A program made the translations under genes and the position numbers. Below, one piece after another: positions 1-5,644 of a DNA stretch of 8,405 bases (the first letter of the stretch is position 1; every line of letters starts with the position of its first letter). The notes beneath the pieces are model-generated. The model was given only the letters and a program-made list of their open reading frames with translations. It ran no database searches and was not told where the DNA came from. The stretch comes from Bifidobacterium breve (lineage in GTDB: Bacteria; Actinomycetota; Acidimicrobiia; IMCC26256; PALSA-555), in contig CAMDCC010000117.1 in assembly GCA_945889545.1 (NCBI GenBank), positions 1-8,405 of the forward strand, in the 5' to 3' direction.

Positions 1-1
1 A

Positions 2-1018
2 CCCACTCCCGGTGAAGTTGAGCTGGCCGAGGCGATCGCTGATCGGGTGGCGTCGGTCGAGACGGTGCGCCTCGTCTCTACGGGCACCGAAGCGGCGATG
101 ACCGCGGTGCGTCTCGCCCGCGGCACCACCGGGCGCACGAAGATCCTGAAGTTCGCGGGCTGCTACCACGGGCATCTCGATGCGCTGCTCGTGGCGGCGG
201 GAAGTGGTGTGGCAACGCTCGGCCTTCCCGGTTCGGCCGGCGTTACCGAAGGCACGGTGGCCGATACCGTCGTCGCTCCCTACAACGACGTGGCCGCGCT
301 CGACGAGGTGTTCGCCCGCGACGGCCAGGACCTCGCGGCGGTGCTCGTGGAGCCGGTGGCGGCCAACATGGGACTCGTCCCGCCCGCCCCCGGGTTCCTC
401 CCGTACCTGCGCGACCTGTGCTCGCGCCACGGCGCGCTGCTGGTGTTCGACGAGGTGATCACCGGGTTCCGGGTCGCGCTCGGCGGTGCCCAGGCGCGCT
501 ACGAGATCACGCCCGACCTTTCCATCTTCGGCAAGGTGATCGGTGGTGGTCTCCCACTCGCTGCGGTCGGTGGCCCGGCTGCGGTCATGGACCACCTCGC
601 GCCGCTGGGCGACGTGTACCAGGCCGGCACGCTCTCGGGGAACCCGCTCGCCACCGCCGCCGGGCTCGCGGTGCTCGCCGAGCTCGACGACGGCTCGTAC
701 GCCGTGCTCGAGCGCGCCGCCACCCGCTTGGCCGACGGCCTGCACGAGGTGCTCGCGGCCGCCGACCTCGAAGTGCAGACGCCTCGCGCCTTCACGATCG
801 GCGGCCTGTTCTTCTCAGCTACCGAGGTGCGCGACTACGACGACGCCAAGAAAGCCGACGGTGAGCGGTACGCGAAGTTCTTCCACGCGATGCTCGACCG
901 CGATGTGTTCCTCGCGCCGAGCGCCTTCGAGTCGATCTTCCCGAGCCTGGCCCACACCGACGCCGACATCGACCGAACGATCGAACTCGCTCACGAGGCA
1001 GCCCGCTCGATCGCCTGA
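2..1018 (+). CDS. hemL: Glutamate-1-semialdehyde 2,1-aminomutase, 5' end outside the window
   Basis: PLP enzyme that converts glutamate-1-semialdehyde to 5-aminolevulinate in the C5 route to haem and other tetrapyrroles; cytoplasmic. The reading frame is open from base 2, so the gene starts before the window; 338 residues are visible and the family is about 425-430, so roughly 90 N-terminal residues are missing. Family blocks seen in order are STGTEAAMTAVRLAR (PLP phosphate region), GCYHGH, VFDEVITGFR (the Asp that contacts the PLP ring nitrogen) and FGKVIGGGLP. The Lys of the last block (codon 533-535) is the expected Schiff-base lysine. The C-terminus looks complete and ends in TGA. An ATG inside the frame near base 80 and the GTG at 47 are internal, not starts. 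Remnants of a mobile element begin within about 20 bases of the stop. The broader class-III aminotransferase family is the only alternative; the block pattern favours HemL strongly. Confidence 0.95.
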   Translation, partial: PTPGEVELAEAIADRVASVETVRLVSTGTEAAMTAVRLARGTTGRTKILKFAGCYHGHLDALLVAAGSGVATLGLPGSAGVTEGTVADTVVAPYNDVAALDEVFARDGQDLAAVLVEPVAANMGLVPPAPGFLPYLRDLCSRHGALLVFDEVITGFRVALGGAQARYEITPDLSIFGKVIGGGLPLAAVGGPAAVMDHLAPLGDVYQAGTLSGNPLATAAGLAVLAELDDGSYAVLERAATRLADGLHEVLAAADLEVQTPRAFTIGGLFFSATEVRDYDDAKKADGERYAKFFHAMLDRDVFLAPSAFESIFPSLAHTDADIDRTIELAHEAARSIA

Positions 1019-1023
1019 TTCCT

Positions 1024-1028
1024 AGGAG
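1024..1028 (+). promoter_or_regulatory. Shine-Dalgarno of the IS3 orfB remnant
   Basis: AGGAG lies 8 bases before the GTG at 1037. It sits just after the hemL stop and belongs to the transposase remnant rather than to hemL. It shows that the fragment retains the true start of its open reading frame. Confidence 0.5.
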
Positions 1029-1036
1029 ACGATCCG

Positions 1037-1126
1037 GTGAGCCGCTTCCGGTTCGTCGAGGAGCATCGCGGCCTCTATGAGGTCAAGCGGTTGTGTCGAA
1101 TCCTCGAGGTATGCCGCTCGAGCTCC
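1037..1126 (+). pseudogene. Truncated IS3-family transposase (orfB) N-terminal fragment
   Basis: The first ~29 codons read like the conserved start of IS3-family OrfB (DDE) transposases: an SRFRF-xx-EHR segment, then VKRLCRILEV and C-RSS, where intact proteins continue with S-R-S-x-YYAW. Similarity stops after about base 1126. The frame stays open to 1357 but that tail has no transposase character and overlaps a tRNA-like fragment. The DDE catalytic domain (over 200 residues) and the upstream orfA are both absent, so this is a dead remnant. It starts directly behind hemL, so one rearrangement breakpoint lies between 1018 and about 1037. Recognition is from remembered family sequence, not from a search. 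Confidence 0.7.
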
Positions 1127-1273
1127 TTGTCGACGATCCACCCGAGCGTTCTCACGGATGTTCTAACGAACGTGCCGCAAGCACGCGGATCTGGCGGCAC
1201 GGACCAACACGCGAATCCTCGTCTGACCTGCGGCGATGCGATCAAGCGACACGAGTCGAACAGCTCTGAATTG

Positions 1274-1326
1274 CTTGAGGGGCTAGTGCCCGCAAGGGCG
1301 TGGGGGTTCAAGTCCCCCCGATACGG
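1274..1326 (+). other. 3' fragment of a tRNA-Leu(GAG)-like gene, probable attachment-site scar
   Basis: From 1275 the sequence can be read as the second half of a class II tRNA: anticodon loop TTGAGGG (1275-1281, anticodon GAG), 3' anticodon strand GCTAG, long variable arm TGCCC-GCAA-GGGCG (1287-1300), T-arm GGGGG-TTCAAGT-CCCCC (1302-1318), then a would-be acceptor strand CGATACG. The 5' half is missing: upstream bases give only a partly pairing anticodon strand (ATTGC against GCTAG, 3 of 5 pairs), and no D-arm or matching 5' acceptor strand is seen. A 3' tRNA fragment starting at the anticodon loop is the classic core left by tyrosine-recombinase elements that integrate into tRNA genes. No integrase is present in the window. 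It is unlikely to be a working tRNA. Confidence 0.65.
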
Positions 1327-1367
1327 CTCAGCTTGCGAACGATGGCTCGGTTGGTAGGACAAGTCGC

Positions 1368-1664
1368 CTAACGAGCTTCGTGCCTGCTCCGCGTCTCAAC
1401 CGTCGGTTCGCGACTGGCCGCTTCGTAGTCTCCGTGCAAGACCACCGGGTCGAGATCGAGCCCGTTCGGCCAAACCAGGGTGCCGTGTTCGATGGTGACC
1501 TGCGAAAAGAACGAGGGGTCCTTGAGCGGCTCGAACATCGGGCCCCACATGTCCTGTTCGAGGTCGACGTCGCGTTCGACGCCGTCATTGAACGTCAGAT
1601 GCAGCCCATAGGGGAGACGCACTTCGACGGCGATCACGCGGGGGATCTTGGTCGTCTTCTTCAT
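1368..1664 (-). CDS. DUF2442 family protein
   Basis: A 98-residue soluble protein with the DUF2442 pattern: a short beta-rich fold with LHLTFNDGVERDVDL (residues 21-35), then WGPMFEPLKDPSFF (40-53) and GTLVWPNGLDLDP (61-73), which are the signature blocks of the family. Molecular function is not established for the family. It often sits beside a DUF4160 gene, as here, and this pairing has been considered toxin-antitoxin-like. Its ATG overlaps the TGA of the upstream DUF4160 gene (ATGA), and there is no good Shine-Dalgarno of its own, so it is probably translated by coupling. The last ~17 residues (after HGDYEAA) look like a non-conserved tail. It lies in the scarred region and is likely accessory. 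Confidence 0.85.
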   Translation of the reverse strand: MKKTTKIPRVIAVEVRLPYGLHLTFNDGVERDVDLEQDMWGPMFEPLKDPSFFSQVTIEHGTLVWPNGLDLDPVVLHGDYEAASREPTVETRSRHEAR

Positions 1665-1921
1665 GGCAGTGGCTCAATCGTACCGGGATCCTGGTGTTGT
1701 GAAGCGAGTTCCCATGCGAGTTGGAGCTCATGGCGGTGAAGCCGACTCCACTCCCGGACCATGCGCAGAGCTCGCGGCGGTAACGCCCCTGCGAAGACAT
1801 GTCCGTCGGAGATCGAGATCAGGGCCTCCCGTTCGCCATATTCAGCGTGGAAGTGTGGCGGATTGTGGTCCCGCCAATAGAGGCAGATGACGATCCCATA
1901 GAACGCGCTGATCCGAGGCAC
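1661..1921 (-). CDS. DUF4160 family protein
   Basis: An 86-residue protein matching DUF4160 throughout: MPRISAFYGIVICLYWRDHN start, then PPHFHAEYGE (residues 21-30), a central beta segment, LPPRALRMVREW (48-59), and a C-terminal helix with LHRHELQLAWELA ending in IEPLP. The start is GTG at 1921, preceded by AAGG about 9 bases upstream, and the N-terminus matches the family from residue 1, which fixes it. Biochemical function is unknown; the conserved RDHNPPHFH cluster carries His and Asp residues that could bind metal or act catalytically, but that is inference. It is the first gene of a two-gene unit with DUF2442. Full family length, no damage seen. Confidence 0.88.
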   Translation of the reverse strand: MPRISAFYGIVICLYWRDHNPPHFHAEYGEREALISISDGHVFAGALPPRALRMVREWSRLHRHELQLAWELASQHQDPGTIEPLP

Positions 1922-2027
1922 TTGCCAGACCTTTCAGAACTGTTGATTCCGCCGCTTCGTCTCGGTCCGGGCCGCTCGAATCTGTGCTCGCCATGCGGCA
2001 GCGGCGGCACTGGCACACCCAAGAATC

Positions 2028-2043
2028 TGACATCGACATGTCA
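2028..2043. repeat. Perfect 6-bp inverted repeat, TGACAT-CGAC-ATGTCA
   Basis: Two 6-base arms with a 4-base spacer, about 107 bases upstream of the DUF4160 GTG. The size suits a dimeric regulator site, but no regulator is identified and such repeats arise by chance. It overlaps the next palindrome by three bases. Confidence 0.4.
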
Positions 2044-2064
2044 CCGATGATGCAGCTTCGGTGA
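2041..2064. repeat. Perfect 7-bp inverted repeat TCACCGA / TCGGTGA
   Basis: Arms at 2041-2047 and 2058-2064 with a 10-base spacer. It could form a weak hairpin or be an operator or element end. There is no U-tract, so it is not a standard intrinsic terminator. Confidence 0.4.
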
Positions 2065-2179
2065 GACGGTGACGCCGACTCGGTCAGGCCGCCAGATCAA
2101 TCGTCCGGGTCAGCCGAGCACATGGGGTCAAACCGCAAGTCCCCCTCCGACACCGATCCACCCGGATACCGTCCCGCGG

Positions 2180-2236
2180 ATGCGAACCAATGATCTGCTG
2201 CTGACGCTCCACATCCTCGCGGCGGCCACATGGATC
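2180..2236 (+). pseudogene. Truncated start of a membrane-protein gene (DUF2269/CopD-like N-terminus)
   Basis: ATG at 2180 opens a 19-residue hydrophobic start containing LLLTLHILAAATW, which closely resembles the first transmembrane helix of DUF2269 and CopD-like membrane proteins, where a Gly-Gly pair normally follows. Here the helix ends abruptly into charged residues (ERGEIRV) at about 2237 and no further membrane segments follow, so only the beginning of the gene survives. The family identification rests on one short segment from memory. A chance hydrophobic stretch is possible but the match to the start-codon position argues for a real remnant. Confidence 0.5.
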
Positions 2237-2237
2237 G

Positions 2238-2371
2238 AACGCGGGGAGATCCGTGTACGGGGGGGTCGCGACGAAGGAATGCCCTACGTGGAACCAGAGG
2301 GGAAGAACGCGAAGGCGATGCCGAGGCCCGCTGCAGTGGTGTGCCAGAAGACGCCCCGACCAAGACGCTGA
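2238..2371 (+). other. Possible remnant of a group II intron leader
   Basis: The stretch translates in frame +2 as a Gly/Arg-rich peptide with MPYVEPEGKNAKAM. From memory this resembles the non-functional N-terminal extensions often translated upstream of bacterial group II intron reverse transcriptases. No RT domain, GUGYG intron start or domain V hairpin is present, so at most this is a deleted piece. It abuts the break in the truncated membrane-protein gene. A search could easily overturn this. Confidence 0.3.
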
Positions 2372-2425
2372 AGCGCAGTTCGAGCGCGCACTCGTGTCCC
2401 TCTTGGATATAGCGAGCGCGACGAG

Positions 2426-2632
2426 TCAGTCGTCGGTGGCGCGACGGCGGACGTGGTCCATGAAGAACAACGCGCCGCCGATGATGAAGACCATCACGAC
2501 GAACAGTACGAACGCCAAGCCACCTTGGCGCTCAGCGCCGGCGTCGACGAGCTGTTGTGCACCGGCGGGTGATGCCAGCAGCCCAACGGCACCGACGCTG
2601 AGGCTGACCAGGGCAATGATTCGGCGGCGCAT
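2426..2632 (-). CDS. Small secreted or anchored membrane protein, last gene of the respiratory operon
   Basis: A 68-residue protein I do not recognise. Residues 1-25 form a signal peptide (MRRR, hydrophobic core, SPAGA before QQ), followed by a short polar stretch with QQLVDAGAERQGG and one strong transmembrane helix at about 38-58, then a basic end (HVRRRATDD). The predicted mature form is a single-span protein with a short outer N-terminus and a basic inner C-terminus; the first hydrophobic stretch could instead stay as an anchor. ATG at 2632 is 9 bases after the stop of the preceding gene, and the TAGGGAGA that contains that stop supplies the Shine-Dalgarno. Position suggests an accessory subunit or assembly factor of the bc complex, which is inference. 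Confidence 0.8.
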   Translation of the reverse strand: MRRRIIALVSLSVGAVGLLASPAGAQQLVDAGAERQGGLAFVLFVVMVFIIGGALFFMDHVRRRATDD

Positions 2633-2641
2633 GGCGTCTCC

Positions 2642-3475
2642 CTAGACCTTGACCGGCTCGGGAATCGGAGCGATCGCGGTTTCCGCGACGGCGCGCTGCT
2701 CGGCTTCCTGCTCGTCACGCTCTCGCCAGTGAAGAAGGCACAGCCCGAGGATGAACAGCAGCGTCGTGCTCCCGAACGCGACGAGCGGTGGAACGCGGAT
2801 CGAGCCGAGGTCGCGCTCCAGAACCATGAACCCGGTCTCGGCGTTCTCGTCGGACGTGTCCGCGCAGTTCGGCTCCAGGGGTGGCGGCACGTAGAACGGT
2901 TGCCCCAGGTCTTCGACCGCGCAGAACTCGGCCACTGCGAACAGCGGTTCGTGCTTGAGCTCGAAGTTCAGCGGGTTCGGATTACTCCCGCCGATCTCGT
3001 ATGTGTTCGTGATCGTGTACTCGTTGACGTCGGCAAAGCGTGCGAACTTGTTGGCGTCCTCGGGCAACGGTCCCTCCGCAATCACCTCTTCCTGAGTGAT
3101 CAGCGCAGCGTCGACGGCGGCCTTCACGTCGGCTTGCTTGGCCTTCCCGACCTGCGTGCCGTCTCCCTCGATGTTGTGGATCTCCACCGTCTTGGCATCC
3201 GCCGGGCTCTCGGCAACCTCGATGACTCGCCATTCTGGGATACGCCCCTTGATGGTGTTCAGGGGCGATGCGGTGGTGAGCCACAGCAGTGTGAGGACGA
3301 CCCCGAACCCAGTGACCGCGGTGAACGAGATGAGGAAGCCCAACCGCGCGCCCAGGTTGGTGCCGAGCAGCAACCAGATCGAACCGCAGAAGAGCGCCAC
3401 GGCGAAGATGACAACGAGGAACCCGAGGATTGTCGGGTACCACATTGACCTCTCGACAAGCTCGGATGCGAACAC
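2642..3475 (-). CDS. Unrecognised membrane protein with large periplasmic domain, bc-complex operon
   Basis: A 277-residue protein of no family I can name. Two transmembrane helices lie at about 15-37 and 44-67, then an outer domain of ~160 residues (68-228), then a third helix at about 229-250 and a charged tail rich in Glu, Ala and Pro. The outer domain has only two cysteines, C185 and C204, which could form a disulfide. There is no haem CxxCH or copper motif, so it is probably not an electron carrier. The frame can be extended to a TTG at 3481, but AGGAG ends directly against it; the GTG at 3475 is 6 bases from AGGAG, the same spacing as other genes here, so I choose 3475. It follows the diheme cytochrome c with 9 bases between stop and start and may be a structural or supercomplex subunit. 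Confidence 0.8.
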   Translation of the reverse strand: MFASELVERSMWYPTILGFLVVIFAVALFCGSIWLLLGTNLGARLGFLISFTAVTGFGVVLTLLWLTTASPLNTIKGRIPEWRVIEVAESPADAKTVEIHNIEGDGTQVGKAKQADVKAAVDAALITQEEVIAEGPLPEDANKFARFADVNEYTITNTYEIGGSNPNPLNFELKHEPLFAVAEFCAVEDLGQPFYVPPPLEPNCADTSDENAETGFMVLERDLGSIRVPPLVAFGSTTLLFILGLCLLHWRERDEQEAEQRAVAETAIAPIPEPVKV

Positions 3476-3481
3476 GTCCAA

Positions 3482-3486
3482 CTCCT
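3482..3486 (-). promoter_or_regulatory. Shine-Dalgarno that decides the start of the 277-residue membrane protein
   Basis: AGGAG on the - strand overlaps the TAG stop (3485-3487) of the cytochrome c gene. Six bases separate it from the GTG at 3475; the upstream TTG at 3481 would have zero spacing, so it is an unlikely start. Confidence 0.7.
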
Positions 3487-4747
3487 AGAGGCTTCGCTCG
3501 TACTCGACGATGGCGCGGATCTGCGCCTTGGTGAGCACCTTGCCGAAGTGCGGCATACGCCCCGACGAGATGCCGCGCAGGCCGTACACACCCTGTTCCG
3601 GAACGCCGTCGGTCACCCACGTGGTCTGGTTCGCCTTGCCGGCCTTGCCGGGGAACTGCAGGAGCACCGACCCGTTGGTCAGGTTCGGTCCGTACGCGCC
3701 GCTGCCCTGCGCCGGGAGCGGCGGCAGGTCGATGTTCGCCGGGTCGTTCTCGAAGTACGACCAGCCCTTGGTGTGGCAGCGGGCGCAGTTGAGCCGGAAG
3801 AGCACACCGCCGTCGGAAAGCGCTTCCACGTCGTCGCGGTAGGCGATCGCCTGCGCGAGCTGGGCCTCGAGGCGGTCGGCGGCGCTCTGGAGATCTTCGA
3901 GCTCCTCGGCGCTCGTCGTCGGGTCGGCTTGGGCCACGAGCAGCGCGGCCTCGGCTTCCTCGAAGTCGACCTGGAGGCCGGCCCGCTCGCCATCGCTCTC
4001 GCCGTTGTCGACGAGGTCCTCGGCCGCCTGCCGGTAGTCGGCGACCGCTGCCTCTGCCGACTTCACGGCCTCCTCGGGCGTGACTTTGATGCTCTCGAGG
4101 TAGTTCACGAGGTCGTTGATGCTCTGGACGTTCTTCGGACCCTTCCCGCTCTTCACGCCCCATGCGGGCATGGGAGTTCCCTCACGGCCGTACGTGAGGA
4201 TGTCGATGAGCTGGGCGCGGCTGTAGCGCAACGGAGCCAGTGTGAGGTTGGGTGCCGTCCACTGCACCTGGTTCGGTGCGCACTGGGGGACCTCGGGATT
4301 GTTCTTGTTCTTCTTGAGCTGGCACTCGTCGCCTTCAGGTTGCAGCGTGAACAGCGCGACGCCGCCGGTTCCGTCGGGGCCGTGGCAGTCAGCGCAGAGC
4401 AGCGAGAACTCCGCGTCGTACCCCTCGTTCGCTTTGTTGGCGTACAGCGTGGCGCCGCGATCGATCGAGCGTTCGAGGAACAGCTTTTCCATCTCGACGC
4501 CACGGAACGGCTCCCAGAGGAAGTAGGCGAGGAGCGTGACGACCGTGATGACGGTGAACAGCAGCGTCCACCCCAGCACGCGTTCGAGTCGGCGCCCTTC
4601 GAGGACCTCGTCTGCGAGGAACGGTGTGAGGTTGGCCGGGGTTGACTCCGGGCTACGGCGCAGGCTGAAGACGCGCCAGAAGATCACACCCAGCAGCCCG
4701 CCGATGACGAGCACATTGAGCAGGATGAGTGAGAGTCGAAAGCTCAT
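3485..4747 (-). CDS. qcrC: Membrane-anchored diheme cytochrome c of the bc complex (QcrC-like)
   Basis: A 420-residue protein taking electrons from the Rieske centre on the outer side and passing them to a terminal oxidase. Residues 3-26 and 57-79 are transmembrane helices; the first haem domain follows with CADCH (C118, C121, H122) and a likely axial Met at M193 (TPMPAW). The second domain has CARCH (C321, C324, H325) and likely Met at M398 (GRMPHFG). Between them, about 225-308, lies an Ala/Glu-rich, largely helical insert typical of a coiled coil. C142 and C156 may form a disulfide in domain 1. The frame continues upstream to 4879 but that part overlaps the Rieske gene; MSFRL at 4747 starts directly with the membrane helix, with only a weak GAGCGAG Shine-Dalgarno and a 37-base gap. 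Diheme c plus Rieske plus cytochrome b matches actinobacterial QcrCAB, although mycobacterial QcrC has one C-terminal anchor rather than two N-terminal helices. Confidence 0.88.
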   Translation of the reverse strand: MSFRLSLILLNVLVIGGLLGVIFWRVFSLRRSPESTPANLTPFLADEVLEGRRLERVLGWTLLFTVITVVTLLAYFLWEPFRGVEMEKLFLERSIDRGATLYANKANEGYDAEFSLLCADCHGPDGTGGVALFTLQPEGDECQLKKNKNNPEVPQCAPNQVQWTAPNLTLAPLRYSRAQLIDILTYGREGTPMPAWGVKSGKGPKNVQSINDLVNYLESIKVTPEEAVKSAEAAVADYRQAAEDLVDNGESDGERAGLQVDFEEAEAALLVAQADPTTSAEELEDLQSAADRLEAQLAQAIAYRDDVEALSDGGVLFRLNCARCHTKGWSYFENDPANIDLPPLPAQGSGAYGPNLTNGSVLLQFPGKAGKANQTTWVTDGVPEQGVYGLRGISSGRMPHFGKVLTKAQIRAIVEYERSL

Positions 4748-4784
4748 GCAGCTACTCGCTCTCGCGCGTGCGGATGAGGTCTGC

Positions 4785-5633
4785 CTATACGCACGGCGCG
4801 CCCTCTTGGCCCTGGCCGGTGGTGTCGATGCCGATCGGAGGTCCCTGGATCGGTGTGCTGGTGTCGACCACCAGCGCATCGTTCACGACGCGGAATGCGA
4901 AACGGTCCATGCCACGCGGCGCGGGCCCGCCCTTCTTCTCGCCGACCCGGTTGTACTTCGAACCGTGACACGGGCACTCGAACCACTGCGACGAATCGCA
5001 CCACGGCACCCGGCAACCCAGGTGTGGGCACTTCTGGTACAGCGCGACGTAGCCATCTTGCATTCCAGGCAGCAGACGCGAGTCGTACACCTTGTCCGCG
5101 TCTTTGAGTGCGGTCTTCGGGAAGGGTTGCACGTAGGTTCGAGCCGACGCGTTGTAGTACGGCTTCTTCTCGGCGAGCAACTTTTCGACCTCGTCCACCG
5201 AGCCGATGTTGAGGGCCTTGTCGCCGAAGCCCCCGCCCTTCCCTGGCCAGAGGAACGCGATCGACGCCACCCCGAAGGCGCCCACGCCGAGTCCGAGGCT
5301 CGCGAGGATCCCCCGGTTGAAGAACTGGCGCCGGGTGACGCCGAGCTCGTCGAGGTCGACCGGCTCGTAGCGCGCAACCCGCGACTCCCCGGCGGGGACG
5401 AGCGATCCGCCCTCGGCGGCGCGGCGGGACTGCGCAGCGCGCTCACGGGCAGCTTCGTCGGTGGGCTCGATGGCCGACCCCGCGTCGGGCACCGCGTCGG
5501 GTGGCGGCTGCGAGGAGTCGGCGCGTCGTGTCTCCCGACTCAGCCGACCCGTTGCCGCACGACCGCGTGCGGTCGCGAACAGCGCGAGCGCGCCGAAGCC
5601 GAGCACGACAACGATTCCGACCGCGATCTCCAC
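4785..5633 (-). CDS. qcrA: Rieske [2Fe-2S] iron-sulfur subunit of the bc complex, Tat-type
   Basis: A 282-residue Rieske protein that takes the first electron from quinol and delivers it to cytochrome c. Box 1 is CPHLGC (C202, H204 ligands; C207 disulfide) and box 2 is CPCHGS (C220, H223 ligands; C222 disulfide; S225), followed by Tyr Y227, which with S225 tunes the cluster potential in high-potential Rieske proteins. An N-terminal helix at 3-21 is followed by a long Ala/Glu/Arg/Pro-rich linker (about 25-90) and a twin-arginine motif TRRQFFNRG (100-108) just before a second helix (about 108-129). Fully folded Rieske domains need Tat export, consistent with this motif. Start is GTG at 5633, with AGGAG 6 bases upstream overlapping the TAG of the preceding gene. 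It ends in APCV, an unpaired C-terminal Cys. Only one helix precedes the Tat helix, against two in Streptomyces and Mycobacterium. Confidence 0.95.
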   Translation of the reverse strand: MEIAVGIVVVLGFGALALFATARGRAATGRLSRETRRADSSQPPPDAVPDAGSAIEPTDEAARERAAQSRRAAEGGSLVPAGESRVARYEPVDLDELGVTRRQFFNRGILASLGLGVGAFGVASIAFLWPGKGGGFGDKALNIGSVDEVEKLLAEKKPYYNASARTYVQPFPKTALKDADKVYDSRLLPGMQDGYVALYQKCPHLGCRVPWCDSSQWFECPCHGSKYNRVGEKKGGPAPRGMDRFAFRVVNDALVVDTSTPIQGPPIGIDTTGQGQEGAPCV

Positions 5634-5639
5634 GTCCTG

Positions 5640-5644
5640 CTCCT
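5640..5644 (-). promoter_or_regulatory. Shine-Dalgarno overlapping the stop of the subunit IV gene
   Basis: AGGAG on the - strand shares bases with the TAG stop at 5643-5645 and lies 6 bases before the Rieske GTG. This suggests that ribosomes finishing subunit IV restart directly on the Rieske gene. Confidence 0.6.

Larger units (their letters stand above)
1019..1367. other. Gene-free scar region between hemL and the DUF2442 gene
   Basis: Apart from the IS3 orfB start (to about 1126) and the tRNA-Leu-like fragment (1274-1326) I see no functional gene here. Open frames on both strands are short and lack family features. The - strand frame spanning 1075-1362 is the antisense translation of the tRNA-like piece. 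GTTC-TAAC-GAAC at 1160-1171 is a small dyad of unknown meaning. No convincing terminator hairpin was found for hemL (+) or for the DUF4160/DUF2442 pair (-), which converge here. Confidence 0.6.
1922..2425. other. Gene-free stretch with small palindromes and gene fragments
   Basis: About 500 bases between the DUF4160 gene and the end of the respiratory operon. It holds two adjoining palindromes (2028-2064), the first codons of a truncated membrane-protein gene (2180-2236) and a possible group II intron-derived piece (about 2238-2371). Overlapping open frames have no recognisable family content. A promoter for DUF4160 should lie between 1930 and about 2060 on the - strand but I cannot point to a convincing -35/-10 pair. 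No strong terminator is visible below the operon end at 2426. Confidence 0.55.

Noticed and set aside
1160..1171. GTTC-TAAC-GAAC dyad considered as an SOS (LexA) box
   Set aside because: SOS boxes in actinobacteria and Bacillus read GAAC-N4-GTTC; here the arms are the other way round and no SOS gene is near.
1842..2039. Cys-rich - strand frame (CQCRRC) as a small zinc protein
   Set aside because: It overlaps the DUF4160 gene in another frame, has a single CxCxxC and no Shine-Dalgarno or family features.
2122..2147. Sequence resembling a second, interrupted copy of the tRNA T-arm (TGGGG-TCAAA ... AAGTCCCCC)
   Set aside because: The match to 1301-1319 needs a 6-base insertion in the loop and has no flanking tRNA arms, so chance is likely; it was not called a second att site.
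2361..2425. Possible terminator after the respiratory operon
   Set aside because: Only short 4-base stems such as CGAG/CTCG and no U-tract; not enough for a terminator call.
3548..4645. A 365-codon + strand open frame opposite the cytochrome c gene
   Set aside because: Antisense of a convincing diheme cytochrome c; no recognisable family or membrane pattern of its own.
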